Shown: piece after piece, positions 17,705 to 27,770 of the stretch
Layout: every line of letters starts with the position of its first letter
Position numbering within the stretch: position 1 is the stretch's first letter
Source: Tsukamurella sp. PLM1
Lineage (GTDB): Bacteria; Actinomycetota; Actinomycetes; Mycobacteriales; Mycobacteriaceae
Length of the DNA stretch: 64,000 nucleotides
Direction of reading: 5' to 3'
NCBI RefSeq assembly: GCF_023168325.1
Contig: NZ_AP025688.1
Coordinates: 2,790,001 to 2,854,000 of the forward strand
Program-made: the position numbers and the translations under genes
Notes under the pieces: generated by a model
Databases searched by the model: none
Told to the model about the DNA's origin: nothing
What the model saw: only the letters and a program-made list of their open reading frames with translations

Positions 17705-18226
17705 ATGGTCGGTGCTGCTTTAGCCCTATCTGCTGGGCATGGTGGGGGTTCCGAGTTCGGCGCTTCGGGTGGCGTGGTGCTGTGTGTCTCGGAGTTTGTC
17801 GCGGAGGTTTCGGCGCAGGGCGAATTCGACCTCATCACCATGATCGCCTCGCTCCACCACCTGCCGCTGCGGTCGACCCTCGAACGCTGCCGCGGGCTGC
17901 TCGCTCCCGGAGGCCGCCTCCTCGTGGTCGGGCTGGCGCGGCAGACGACCGCCCCCGCCGACCTGGCGTGGGAACTCGGCTCCGCGGCCGCCAACCCGGT
18001 CCTGGGTCTCCTCGCCCACCCGCGACCTCATCGCGGCCCGCGCCCCGCGGAACGCTTCCCCGTCGCCGACCCGCGGGAAACGGTCGCCGAGATCGCCGCC
18101 GCCGCGGCCGAGCTGCTGGGCGGCGACGCGCGCGTCACGCGGCGGATCCCGTTCCGCTACACGCTCTCGTGGCAGCGCCCGGCTCAGTCGGCTCAGTCGC
18201 CTCAGCCGGCTCAGTCCGGCGGGTAG
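17705..18226 (+). pseudogene. truncated SAM-dependent methyltransferase
   Basis: C-terminal part of a class I methyltransferase. From about 17818 the product reads EFDLITMIASLHHLPLRSTL then RCRGLLAPGGRLLVVGL, the motif II/III region of UbiE-like enzymes, and continues to a normal C-terminal domain ending in YTLSWQRP. The SAM-binding glycine motif I and everything before it are missing; residues upstream of EFDLIT do not resemble the family. The truncation lies exactly where the lanthipeptide island ends, so the island (or its loss of flanking DNA) probably removed the 5' half. The tail contains direct copies of ggctcagtc and overlaps the end of the convergent gene by 16 bases. Confidence 0.6.
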
Positions 18227-19484
18227 ATCCGGGCCGCCAGCGCCGCCTTGCGCGCCACGTTCGCCCGACGGTCCGCCGCCGGGAAACCCCCGGCGGTGGG
18301 CCGGGGCGGGACGGGTGAGTCACCGTCGACGACGGTCCAGCGCGACCCGGCCGCGGTGAGCGACCCGTGCTTGATCCCGTAGTAGTCCGGCTTGGCCACG
18401 ATGGCGATGCCGCTGTCACCGGCGGCCGCGGCCACGAGGTGCGGGTGGAAGCGGGTGCTGATCCACGTGAGCCCCGCCCCGCCGGCAGTCCCTCGCGCCA
18501 CACATCGAGGAACGGGATGATCCGGGCACCGTCGAGCCGCGCGCCCAGCAGCTTCGGCACCGTGTAGTCGTGCCCGGGGATGCCCTCGACCACGACGATG
18601 TTCTCCCCCGGCACCCGCCACGCGTCGAGCACGGCCTCCACGTACGCCGCGAGCCCCTCCGCGCCGGACAGTCCGCGCCAGGCGAAGCCCTCGGACAGGT
18701 CCTCCTGCACGCACAGCGCCACGTCGCCGGGCCGTGCCGGCACGTCGGACGCCGCCACGTCGAGTCCGAGCCACACGTCGTCGCCGGTGAACGATCGCCC
18801 GGGCACCGACGCGAGCGCGTCGAACGACGCCCGGTCCCGCACGTCGAACACCGTGAACGCGGCGGCGTCGGAACGCAACCGGGCGAGGGCGGCACCGTCG
18901 GGCAGCGGGAGGAGGCCCAGCCCCGAGGCGTACGCCCGTGCCCCCGTTCGCCGCGCGACCGCGCCGACGGCGGACACGACGGGCAGCCACTGGGGCCAGA
19001 TGCCGTTGATGTAGCCGCCGCCCACGATGTGGATGCTGGACGCGCGCAGCAGGTGGTCCACGCCCTCGGCGAGCCCCGGGGCGACGCCCAGCTCGGAGGC
19101 CGCGGAGGCGACCCAGTCGGACGGGGAGAGATCGCCGCACAGCTCGGGGTGCTCATCGGCGGCCCGCGCGAGCCGCCACAGCGTGTCGACGAACACCGCG
19201 CGCGGGTGATCGTGCGCGAACAGCAGAGCCGCCTCGCCGACGTGCGCGACGTCCACGATCACGGTGTCGGTGGGGCGGACCCGCGCCAGGTGCCGCAGCC
19301 AGATGCGCAGAACCAGCTCGTCGCCGTAGTTCGGGTGCCCCGCGACCCCGATGAGGTAGATGATCCGGCCGCCGCCCAGGGTGCCCAGCAGGCGCTCGAC
19401 CCCGCCGAGGCCGCGACGCGCCAGCCGGTCCAGACGGCTGGTCCGGGCCAGGCCGGCCATCCGCTCGCGTGTACCCACGGCCAC
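18211..19484 (-). pseudogene. polysaccharide pyruvyl transferase family protein, frameshifted
   Basis: Homologue of CsaB/WcaK-type enzymes that add pyruvate ketals to cell-wall sugars. Start at 19484; the N-terminal YLIGVAGHPNYGDELVLRIW and the central IHIVGGGYINGIWPQW are typical of the family, and the C-terminal part LTWISTRFHPHLVAAAAG contains the expected substrate-binding RFH. The two parts are in different frames. The break is at about 18478-18486, where adding one G to the first GGGG of GCGGGGCGGGG restores LPAGAGLTWI. The stop at 18211-18213 follows ARIYPPD. With the correction it is about 424 residues, normal for the family. The acceptor polysaccharide is unknown. Confidence 0.75.
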
Positions 19485-19506
19485 ACGCTACCGGTAGGTT
19501 GGCGGG

Positions 19507-20051
19507 ATGCCAGTCAACCGCTTCGTGTCCTTCGCCACCGTCGCCGTCCTCGCCGCCGGGGCCTCACGGCGTGCACCGAGGACGCGACCGCGACGTGCCC
19601 GTCGGGGGCGCCGAGCACCGCGAACGCGCCCGATTGGACGTATCAGGGCCGCACGGGATCGATCGTGGTCACCGGCCCCACCGACTCGTCCGCTCCGCTG
19701 ATCAAGGTCGAGCAGCCGTTCGCCGTCGACGAGACGCATGTGCAGCGATTCAACCCCGAGGGCGACGGTGCGGTGGTCGCCGAGGACAACACCGTCACGG
19801 TCTGTTACCTGGGGGTGAACGGCCGCACCGGCGAGCGGTTCGACAGCAGCTTCGATCGCGGTAAGCCGGCCTCGTTCGCCGCGAACGGCGTCATCGCGGG
19901 GTTCCAGAAGGCCCTCGTGGGGCAGAAGGTCGGTTCGTCGGTGGGCGTCGCGATCGCCCCGCAGGACGGCTATACGACGGGGAACCCCGACGCCGGCATC
20001 CAGCCCGGCGACACGCTGATCTTCAGCATCAAGATCCTCGCGGCGAAGTGA
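19507..20051 (+). CDS. FKBP-type peptidyl-prolyl isomerase lipoprotein (signal region frameshifted)
   Basis: Secreted, lipid-anchored FKBP-fold isomerase. The signal sequence MPVNRFVSFATVAVLAAG starts at ATG 19507, but the body is in another frame. Adding one G to the GGGG at 19559-19562 gives AAGGLTACTED, a good lipobox (LTAC). The FKBP domain spans VEQPFAVDETHVQ to the end, with VTVCYLGVNGRTGERFDSSF, GVIAGFQKALVGQKVG and PGDTLIFSIKIL. The length, about 180 residues, fits. It is a paralogue of the gene at 25493. Its stop directly abuts the stop of the convergent EEP gene. Confidence 0.8.
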
Positions 20052-20990
20052 CTAGCCGACCGTCGCCAGCACTGCGCGGTGGTCCGCGCCGGGGACGTCG
20101 TGGAGCGAGACGTCCGCGCCGGTGAGGCCGCGGATCAGCACGTGATCGATCCCCACCACCGGCGGAAACGCCTTGTCGGTGGGGTACGTGGGCAGGAAGC
20201 CGGCGCCCGCGGACTGCCCGGCGTCGCGGTAGCCGTCCCGCAGCAGCCGGCGGAACTGCGTATGGTCGTAGGTCGCGTTGTAGTCGCCCAGCGCGACCAC
20301 GGGACGCCCCGCCGGCACGCCGTGCAGCAGCGAGTCGATCTGGCGCAGCTCGCGCTGCCAGGTGTCGACGTCCACAGGCGGGACCGGGTGCAGCGCGAAC
20401 AGTTGCACGTCGCCGCGGCCCGGGACGGTCGCGACGGCGGTGAGCCCCTCGAGCAGGAAGCCGGGGATCGACGCGGTACTCGCCAGCGGATACCGACTGT
20501 AGAGCGCGGTGCCGTCCGCCCCGGCGGCGGCGCGGACGAAGCCGTGCGGCAGATCGGCCGCGATCGTCGACGCCGCCACACGCTGCGCCGCCTCAGGGGT
20601 GATCTCCTGCACCGCCAGCACGTCGACGCGCCGGTCGCGCACCAGCGCCGCGAGCACGCCCACGTCCCCCGCGCCCACCTGGATGTTCGCGTTCAGCACC
20701 GTCAGGAGCGGCCCGGCGGGGCTACCGTCGCCGCGCCAGAGCGGGGACTGCACCCAGATCCCGACCCCGGCCACGAGCACTGCGAGCGCCACCCGGAACA
20801 GGGCGCGGGCGGACAGCAGGCACACCAGCGCGAGCGCGAGCGTCGCCGCCATGAGCACCGGCGAGACCGCCGCGGCCGCCACCGGCACCTTCTGGGCGAA
20901 CGGCCAGAAGTGCAGCACGATCGCGGCGATCGCGCCGAGCAGCGCCACGGTACCGACGATGCTCGCCGCCATCCGGATGAAGATCCTCAT
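20052..20990 (-). CDS. endonuclease/exonuclease/phosphatase family membrane protein
   Basis: EEP-fold metal-dependent hydrolase, 312 residues, ATG 20990. Three N-terminal transmembrane helices (about residues 7-30, 36-60 and 63-82) anchor it, and the catalytic domain begins at TVLNANIQVGAGD. Metal and catalytic residues are visible in VLAVQEITPEA (Glu), LFALHPVPP (His), ALGDYNATYDHTQF (Asp/Asn) and GIDHVLIRG (Asp-His). Homologues act on nucleic acids, phosphoinositides or sphingomyelin; the substrate here is unknown, but an outward-facing domain is likely from the topology. It ends base to base with the FKBP gene. Confidence 0.88.
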   Translation of the reverse strand: MRIFIRMAASIVGTVALLGAIAAIVLHFWPFAQKVPVAAAAVSPVLMAATLALALVCLLSARALFRVALAVLVAGVGIWVQSPLWRGDGSPAGPLLTVLNANIQVGAGDVGVLAALVRDRRVDVLAVQEITPEAAQRVAASTIAADLPHGFVRAAAGADGTALYSRYPLASTASIPGFLLEGLTAVATVPGRGDVQLFALHPVPPVDVDTWQRELRQIDSLLHGVPAGRPVVALGDYNATYDHTQFRRLLRDGYRDAGQSAGAGFLPTYPTDKAFPPVVGIDHVLIRGLTGADVSLHDVPGADHRAVLATVG

Positions 20991-21014
20991 GCTGCCATTC
21001 TGCCTGGCGAAGCG

Positions 21015-24000
21015 CTACTCGCCCCAGAACACCCGGTCGACCACGGCCCGCGCGCGCCGCGTGGTGCGCAGGTAGTCCTCGAGGTAGTCCAGCGACGCGC
21101 CGCGCCACCCTGCCACGTACGCCACGTTCGAGAGCACGGCGCCGGGGCCCGGCAACTGGTCGACGGGCTTGCCGCGCACCAGGAACAGGGCGTTGCGCGC
21201 CCGGGTGGCGGTGAGCCACGCGCTGCGCAGCAGGTCCACGTCCTCCTCGGGCAGCAGCTCGGCCTCGCGGATCGCGTCGAGCGATTCGAGCGTGGATGTG
21301 TTGCGCAGCGCGGGAACGGCGCTCGCGTACCGCAGCTGCTCGAGTTGCACCGTCCACTCCACATCGGAGAGCCCGCCGCGCCCCAGCTTGGTGTGCGTCG
21401 CCGGGTCGGCGCCGCGGGGCAGCCGCTCCGAATCGACGCGGGCCTTGATCCGCCGCAGCTCGCGCACCGTCTCCGGCGAGACGCCGCCGTCGGGGTACCG
21501 CGTCTCGTCCACGATGTGCAGGAACTCCCGGGAGAGCTCCTCATCGCCGGCCACGTGGGTGGCGCGCAGCAGCGCCTGCACCTCCCACGGCTGGGCCCAC
21601 TGGTCGTAGTACGTCCGGTAGGCCGCCAGGGTACGCACCACCGGCCCGTTGCGTCCCTCGGGCCGCAGCCCGGTGTCCACCTCCAGGCCCGGGTCCACCG
21701 ACGGTGCGCCGAGCCGCGTGCGCACCGCGTCCGCCACCAGGTTCGCCCACCGAGTCGCGTCGGACTCCTCGTAGCCCTCGTTGGGCACGCACACGAACAG
21801 CACGTCGGCGTCGGAGCCGTAGCCGATCTCGTGGCCGCCGAGCCGGCCCATGCCGATCACGGCGATCCGCGCGGGCGCGCCGGACGGGTATGCGCTGCGG
21901 CTGGATTCGCGCTCCGCGACGGACGTCGCGACCTCGGAGACCAGTGCCGCGTCGAGGGCCGCTCCCCACACGGACGACAGCGCCGCACACACCTGCGGCA
22001 CGGTCATCATGCCCAGGATGTCGGCGGAGGCGATGCGGGCGATCTCGCTGCGCCGCATGGCCCGCGCCACCGCGATCGCGCGGTCGCGGTGGTGCGCGCG
22101 GCTCACCGCCGCGAGCATCCCGTTGTACACCTCCTGCGGCGAGGTGGCCGTGAGCTTCGGCCCGTCCGCGCCGTCGGAGTACATCCGGATCACCTCGGGC
22201 GAGCGCGCCAACAGCTCGCCGACGAACGTGGACGACCCGAGCACCGTCATCAGCCGCTGCGCGACGACGGATTCGTCGCGCAACACCCGCAGATACCACT
22301 CGACGTCGCGCAGGTCCTCCGAGAGATTGCGGTAGTTCAGCAGACCCCCATCGGGATTCGGTGTCTCGCTGAGCCATTCGAGCAGGGTCGGCAGCAGGAT
22401 GGTCTGGATGCGGCCTCGGCGCGACGAGTCTGCCATCGCCTTGAGGTGTGCCAGCGCATGCTGCGGCTGACGGAAGCCCAGGGCGCCGAGGCGGGCGACG
22501 ATGGCGTCGTCGGTCAGGCTCACGGCCTCGGCGTCGAGGCCGGCGATCGAGTCCAGCAGCGGCCGGTAGAACAGCTTGGTGTGCAGCCGCCGCACCCGCG
22601 CGGACTGCCGCTTGAGTTCGGCGCGCAGCACCCCGGCGGCGTCGCGGTCGCCGTCGGGCCGCATGTGCGCCGCCCTCGCGAGCCATCGCCACGCCTCCTC
22701 GTGGTCGGGCGGGGCAGCAGGTGCGTGCGCTCCATCCGACGCAGCTGCAGCCGGTGCTCGAGCAGGCGCAGGAACTCGTAGCTCGCAGTGAAGTTCGCGC
22801 CGTCGTCCCGGCCCACGTACCCGCCGGCGGTCAGGGCCTCCAGGGCGTCGACGGTGCTCCGCTCCCGCAGGGTCTCGTCGGTGCGGCCGTGCACGAGCTG
22901 CAGCAGCTGGACCGCGAACTCCACGTCACGCAGCCCGCCCCGGCCCAGCTTGAGCTCGCGGTCGCGCAGCGCGGGAGCGATGTTCTCCTCGACCCGCCGG
23001 CGCATCTCCTGCACGTCCTGCACGAAGTCCTCGCGCTCGGCCGCCTCCCACACCATCGGGCTGAGCGCCGCGAGATACTCGTAGCCGAGCGCCATGTCGC
23101 CGGTCTGCGGCCGGGCTTTGAGCATCGCCTGGAACTCCCAGGTCTTGGCCCACCGCTTGTAGTACGCCACATGCGATTCCAGCGTGCGGGTGAGGCTCCC
23201 GGCCTTCCCCTCGGGGCGCAGCGCCGCGTCCACGTCGAAGAACGCGGCGGAGCCGATCCGCATCATCTCGCCCGCGAGCCGGGCCGACGGCCCGTCGGCG
23301 GGTTCGGCCACGAAGATCACGTCCACGTCCGAGACGTAATTCAGTTCGCGCGCCCCACATTTGCCCATCGCGACCACGGCGAGCCGGCCCTGCGGCTCGG
23401 AGTCCGGGTACACGGTCGCCACGGCCACGGCGAGCGCGGCGGTGAGGGCGGCGTCCGCGAGATCGGCCAGGTGCGCGCCGACGATCGGGTACGGCAGCGT
23501 CGGCTCGTTCTCCACGAGCTCCGCGAGGTCGCGGGCCGCGAGGATCATGATCAGGTCGCGGTAGCCGTCGCGCAATCTCGCGATCGCCTCGCCGCCCGTG
23601 ACGGCGGCGCGGTACAACAGGTCGTCGTCGGCGCGCCCGGGCACCTTCACCGCGTCGACGGTCGCGAGCATCGCCGCGATAAGGTCGTCGCGCGAGCGCA
23701 GCGGGGCGGTGTCGGTGAGCAGCCGCCACGTGGCGGGGCGGCTGATCATGTGGTCGCCCAGCGCGTCGGAGGCACCGAGCAGCCCGAACAGCCGTCCGCG
23801 GAACGTGGTGTCCGCACGGATCAGCGCGTCGACCTCCGTCCAGTCGTCGCCGACGGCTTCGCGCAGCCGGATCAGCGCACGCAGCGTCCAGTCCGGGTCG
23901 GCGGCGCGGGACAGCGCCCAGAGCACGTCCACGCTCTCGGCGTTCGCCCATCCGAGGAGTTCGAGGTTCTCGTCGGCGGCGGGGTCGAGCAGGCCGAGCC

Positions 24001-24043
24001 TGCCCGCACCGGGACGGCGGACCTCACGGCTGGTCGGCGGCAC
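21015..24043 (-). pseudogene. glnE: bifunctional glutamine synthetase adenylyltransferase GlnE, frameshifted
   Basis: Adds and removes AMP on Tyr405 of GlnA, tuning it to nitrogen supply. Two nucleotidyltransferase halves are seen: the N-terminal deadenylylase with MGKCGARELNYVSDVDVIFV and the C-terminal adenylylase with [21 protein letters not shown], each with the G-S/D-x-D-x-D metal site. GTG start at 24043; stop at 21015. The frame breaks near 22700, between THLLPRP and [11 protein letters not shown]; one extra C in a CCC run restores it. Total about 1010 residues, normal for actinobacterial GlnE. glnE is essential or nearly so in M. tuberculosis, so the break is probably a sequence error. 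It lies ten bases after glnA2 in one operon. Confidence 0.92.
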
Positions 24044-24053
24044 CGTCGACCCC

Positions 24054-25394
24054 TTACAGCGACAGGAAGCGGTCGAGCTCGAACGGGGTGACCACCGACC
24101 GGTAGTCGTTCCACTCGGACCACTTGTTGCGCAGGAAGTATTCGAAGACGTGCTCCCCGAGCGTCTCCGCCACCAGCTCGCTCTTCTCCATCAGGACGAG
24201 GGCGTCGTCCAGGCTGGTCGGCAGGTCCCGGAAACCCATCGAACGGCGCTCGCGCGCGGTCATCTGCCGCACGTCGTCCTCGGCGGCCTCGGGCAGGTCG
24301 TAGCCGCCCTTGATGCCGGCGAGCCCGGCGGCGCACAGCACCGCGAAGGCCAGGTACGGGTTGCACGCGGAATCGGGCGAGCGCACCTCGACCCGGCGGC
24401 TGCTGGCCTTGTTCGGCGTGTACAGCGGCACGCGCACCATCGCGGACCGGTTGGCGGCGCCCCACGTCGCGGCCGTAGGCGCCTCGTCGCCGGTCACCAG
24501 GCGCTTGTACGAGTTGACCCACTGGTTGGTCACGGCCGAGATCTCCGGCGCGTGGTGCAGGATGCCGGCGATGAACGCCTTGCCCGTCGCCGAGAGCTGC
24601 AGCTCGTCGTCCGGGTCGTGGAAGGCGTTGGAATCCCCCTCGAACAGGCTCATGTGGGTGTGCATGCCCGAGCCCGGATGGTTGCCGAACGGCTTCGGCA
24701 TGAACGAGGCCTTCACGCCCTCGGCCATCGCCACCTCCTTGACGAGGTAGCGGAAGGTCATCACGTTGTCGGCCATCGACAGCGCGTCGGCGTAGCGCAG
24801 GTCGATCTCCTGCTGGCCCGGCCCCGCCTCGTGGTGGCTGAACTCGACGGAGATGCCCATCGCCTCGAGGGCCTCGATGGCGCTGCGCCGGAAGTTCGGC
24901 GCCGACTCGTGGACCGCCTGGTCGAAGTAGCCGCCCGTATCGGCCGGGATCGGCCGGCCGTCCGCGGCGAGCTCCTTCTTGAGCAGGTAGAACTCGATCT
25001 CCGGGTGCACGTAGCAGGAGAAACCCAGATCGGCGGCGCGGTTCAGCTGCCGCCGCAGCACATGACGGCTGTCGCCCCAGGACGGCGTACCGTCGGGCAT
25101 CGCGATGTCGCAGAACATGCGGACCGAGTGCATCTCGCCGTCGCCGCTGGTCCACGGCAGCACCTGGAAGGTGCTGGGGTCCGGCTTGGCGACGGTGTCG
25201 GCCTCGGACACGCGGGAGAAGCCCTCGATCGAGGAACCGTCGAACCCGATGCCCTCGGTGAAGGCGCCCTCCAACTCGGCCGGGGCGATGGCCACGGACT
25301 TGAGGAAACCGAGCACGTCGGTGAACCACAGCCGCACGAAGCGGATGTCCCGTTCCTCGATGGTGCGAAGGACGAACTCCTGCTGCCGATCCAT
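24054..25394 (-). CDS. glnA2: GlnA2-type glutamine synthetase
   Basis: Second type I glutamine synthetase-like enzyme, 446 residues, orthologous by position and sequence to Rv2222c. It has FDGSSIEGFSRVSE, the metal-binding CYVHPEIEFYLL, KPFGNHPGSGMHTH and the region TPNKASSRRVEVRSPD. Where GlnA has the adenylylated DLYELPPEE, this protein reads YDLPEAAEDD and lacks that tyrosine context, so GlnE should not control it. In some actinobacteria related proteins act on polyamines rather than ammonia; glutamine synthesis cannot be assumed. ATG at 25394. glnE follows after ten bases. Confidence 0.92.
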   Translation of the reverse strand: MDRQQEFVLRTIEERDIRFVRLWFTDVLGFLKSVAIAPAELEGAFTEGIGFDGSSIEGFSRVSEADTVAKPDPSTFQVLPWTSGDGEMHSVRMFCDIAMPDGTPSWGDSRHVLRRQLNRAADLGFSCYVHPEIEFYLLKKELAADGRPIPADTGGYFDQAVHESAPNFRRSAIEALEAMGISVEFSHHEAGPGQQEIDLRYADALSMADNVMTFRYLVKEVAMAEGVKASFMPKPFGNHPGSGMHTHMSLFEGDSNAFHDPDDELQLSATGKAFIAGILHHAPEISAVTNQWVNSYKRLVTGDEAPTAATWGAANRSAMVRVPLYTPNKASSRRVEVRSPDSACNPYLAFAVLCAAGLAGIKGGYDLPEAAEDDVRQMTARERRSMGFRDLPTSLDDALVLMEKSELVAETLGEHVFEYFLRNKWSEWNDYRSVVTPFELDRFLSL

Positions 25395-25492
25395 GGCTCG
25401 ACCCTAGGCGAGAAGGTGTTAACGGCGTGTTACATGTGCCGGGAATCCGCGGGTCCCCGCGGGTGCCGGGCCCCGCGAGTAGGGTCCGGGGC

Positions 25493-26068
25493 GTGAAGGC
25501 ACCATCCGCACGCATCGCACTGGCATCCGCCGCGATCGGCGCCGTGGGGCTCGCGGGCTGCGACTCGCCGTCGGACACCACGGCCGCGCCGAGCACCGGC
25601 ACCGACCCGATCGCCGTCTGCCCCAGCGGCGCCCCCGCGCCCGGCGCGAAGCCGGTGGAGTTGGCGGGCGCCGCCGGCCGGGCGGCCGTGATCGCGCCGA
25701 CGAAGGACTCCGCACCACGGGTCACCGTCGAGACCCCGTACCGCGTGGACGCGTCCCACGCGACCACGACGCAGCCGGGCTCGGGCGCCGAGCTCACCGA
25801 GAACTCCGTGGTCACCGTTTGTTATCAGGGGGTCAACGGACGCACCGGCAGGGTGTTCGACGATGCCTTCTCCCGCGCCACGTCCGCCGAGGTGGCGCTG
25901 CCCGACATGATCGCGGGATTCCGCACCGCGCTGGTGGGGCAGCGATCCGGGGCCACCGTCGTCGCCTCCGTGACCGCCGCCGACGCCTACCCCAAGGGCG
26001 AGCCGCGCGCCGGGATCGAGCCCGGTGACACTCTGATCTACGCGATCACCGTGCTCGCCGCGAACTGA
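25493..26068 (+). CDS. FKBP-type peptidyl-prolyl isomerase lipoprotein
   Basis: Secreted lipoprotein with an FKBP fold, 191 residues. GTG start at 25493 gives KAPSARIALASAAIGAVG and the lipobox LAGC. A Thr/Pro-rich linker is followed by an FKBP domain containing VTVCYQGVNGRTGRVFDDAF, IAGFRTALVGQRSG and PGDTLIYAITVLAAN. It closely resembles the gene at 19507, so the two are a duplicate pair on either side of glnE-glnA2. The ribosome site is weak (GGGGC), and the gene is divergent from glnA2. Confidence 0.88.
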   Translation: MKAPSARIALASAAIGAVGLAGCDSPSDTTAAPSTGTDPIAVCPSGAPAPGAKPVELAGAAGRAAVIAPTKDSAPRVTVETPYRVDASHATTTQPGSGAELTENSVVTVCYQGVNGRTGRVFDDAFSRATSAEVALPDMIAGFRTALVGQRSGATVVASVTAADAYPKGEPRAGIEPGDTLIYAITVLAAN

Positions 26069-26108
26069 CGCGCCGGCCGGCTCTACAGCACCCGGCGGCG
26101 CCGCAGCG

Positions 26109-27716
26109 CTACGCCGTGCAGCGCAGGTTCGCGGCCGGGGCCTTGAGGTCGCGCAGGTACGCAGTGACGGCGTCGTCGACGCACGCGTTGCCGTCCAGGG
26201 ACACCGTGTGCTGGCTGCCCTCGAAGCTGATCAGCGACGCGCCCAGCTGCTTCGCCAGGCTCACGCCGTTCTCGTAGGGGGTGGCCGGGTCGTGCGTCGT
26301 CGAGATCACCACGAGCTTCGGGGCGCCCACGGCGTTCACCTCGTGCGGCTTCAGCGTGGGCGCGGCGGCCCAGAACGCGCAGGTGCCCTTCGCCGCCTTC
26401 CCGGTGCCGCGGCCATCGTCGAGGAACGGTGCGGCCTTGCGGATCTCGCGGTCGAGCCGCGACAACTCGGCGGGGTCCGTGATCGCCGGGCCGTCGACGC
26501 AGTTGATCGCCGTGTTGGCGTCCATCATCGGCGAGTAACGGCCCAGCTCGTCGCGGCTGAGGTACAGGTCGGCGATCCGCTGCAGGAGTGCGCCGTCGCC
26601 CTTCTTCAGGTTGGCGAGCCCCACCCGCAGCGGCTCCCACAGCTGCTGCGCGTACATGGCCTGGATGGTCGCGGTGGTGGCGTCGTTGTAGCTCAGCTGC
26701 CGGCCGCCCTGGCCGCGGACGGTCTTGTCGATCAGCGGCCGCACCAGCTGCTGGTAGGTCTCCGTCGCCTTCGCGGGATCGGTGCCCACGGGGCAGTCGG
26801 GCCGCTTGGCGCAGTCCTTCGCCCAGTCGTCGAACACGGTCTGGAATCCGGCCATCTGCTGCACGTTCGACGTGATCTGGTCCTGCGCCGGGTCGACCGC
26901 ACCGTCGAGCACCATCGCCCGGACGTTCTCCGGGAACCGCTCGGCGTAGATCGCGCCGATGAACGTGCCGTAGCTGTACCCCAGGTACGTGAGCTTCTTG
27001 TCGCCCAGCACCGCGCGCAGCACGTCCAGGTCCCGGACCGTGTCGGCGGTGCCCACGTGCTCGAGGAACTTCTTGCCCATCTTCTCGGCGCACAGGTCGG
27101 CCTGCGACTCGTTGAACTCCTCCTGCTTGGCGATGCCCGCCGGCGAGTTGTCGAAGGCCAGCGTGGAGAGCCGGTTCTCGTCGCGCTGCTTGTCGCTGAA
27201 GCACCGCACCGCGGGCGAGCTCGCGCCCACCCCGCGCGGATCCCAGCCCACGAGGTCGAACGTGCTGGTGATCTCGAACTTGTCGGCGTCCATCGACTTC
27301 GCCGCCACCTGCTGCACGCCCGACCCACCGGGCCCGCCGGGGTTCATCAGCAGCGACCCCTGCTTCTTCCCCGACGCCTTCACCTTCGCCACCGCGAGCT
27401 TCGTCTCGCCCGCGGACGGGTCGTTGTAGTCGATCGGCACGGTCAGCTGCGCGCACTCGAGCCGCTGCCGGTCGTACTCCTGCACCTCGTCGGTCTTGGC
27501 CATCTCGGCGCACGAGCCCCAGTCCAGCTTCTGTCCGTAGTACTTCTTCAGGCCCGAGGGTCCACTCGGGGCGGCCCCGCCGGGCTCCGTCGCGCCGCCG
27601 AACACCGTCGAGCTCTCCGACGGAACGGGGTCGCCGCCGATCTGGACCGAGCACCCCGCGAGGGTGACGGCGGAGGCGAGCGCGAACGCGGCGACGAGGG
27701 GCTTGCGGGCCTTCAT
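26109..27716 (-). CDS. secreted alpha/beta-hydrolase lipoprotein, tripeptidyl aminopeptidase-like (CaeA/Hip1 family)
   Basis: Cell-envelope serine peptidase, 535 residues, matching the Rv2223c/Rv2224c family. ATG 27716; the signal peptide ends in the lipobox LAGC with Cys22. The alpha/beta-hydrolase fold shows oxyanion region MNPGGPGGSG, the nucleophile in LGYSYGTFIG (Ser near residue 250), the acid in STTHDPATPYEN and the histidine in EGSQHTVSL; the C-terminal TAP-like domain is complete. In M. tuberculosis Hip1 trims the chaperone-like GroEL2 and affects the envelope and immune response. Only one copy is present here, whereas M. tuberculosis has two adjacent copies. Confidence 0.9.
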   Translation of the reverse strand: MKARKPLVAAFALASAVTLAGCSVQIGGDPVPSESSTVFGGATEPGGAAPSGPSGLKKYYGQKLDWGSCAEMAKTDEVQEYDRQRLECAQLTVPIDYNDPSAGETKLAVAKVKASGKKQGSLLMNPGGPGGSGVQQVAAKSMDADKFEITSTFDLVGWDPRGVGASSPAVRCFSDKQRDENRLSTLAFDNSPAGIAKQEEFNESQADLCAEKMGKKFLEHVGTADTVRDLDVLRAVLGDKKLTYLGYSYGTFIGAIYAERFPENVRAMVLDGAVDPAQDQITSNVQQMAGFQTVFDDWAKDCAKRPDCPVGTDPAKATETYQQLVRPLIDKTVRGQGGRQLSYNDATTATIQAMYAQQLWEPLRVGLANLKKGDGALLQRIADLYLSRDELGRYSPMMDANTAINCVDGPAITDPAELSRLDREIRKAAPFLDDGRGTGKAAKGTCAFWAAAPTLKPHEVNAVGAPKLVVISTTHDPATPYENGVSLAKQLGASLISFEGSQHTVSLDGNACVDDAVTAYLRDLKAPAANLRCTA

Positions 27717-27770
27717 TCCACCGATCCTGCCACGCGCCGGGCCGCAACCGAGGGACGCTAGGGTTGAGCC

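Noticed and set aside
18570..19500. Plus-strand extension of the FKBP frame
   Set aside because: Antisense to the pyruvyl-transferase gene; the true signal peptide starts at 19507 once one base is restored.
20079..22781. A 900-codon plus-strand frame
   Set aside because: It is antisense to the EEP gene and glnE and encodes low-complexity Arg/Ala/Gly sequence, typical of shadow frames in high-G+C DNA.
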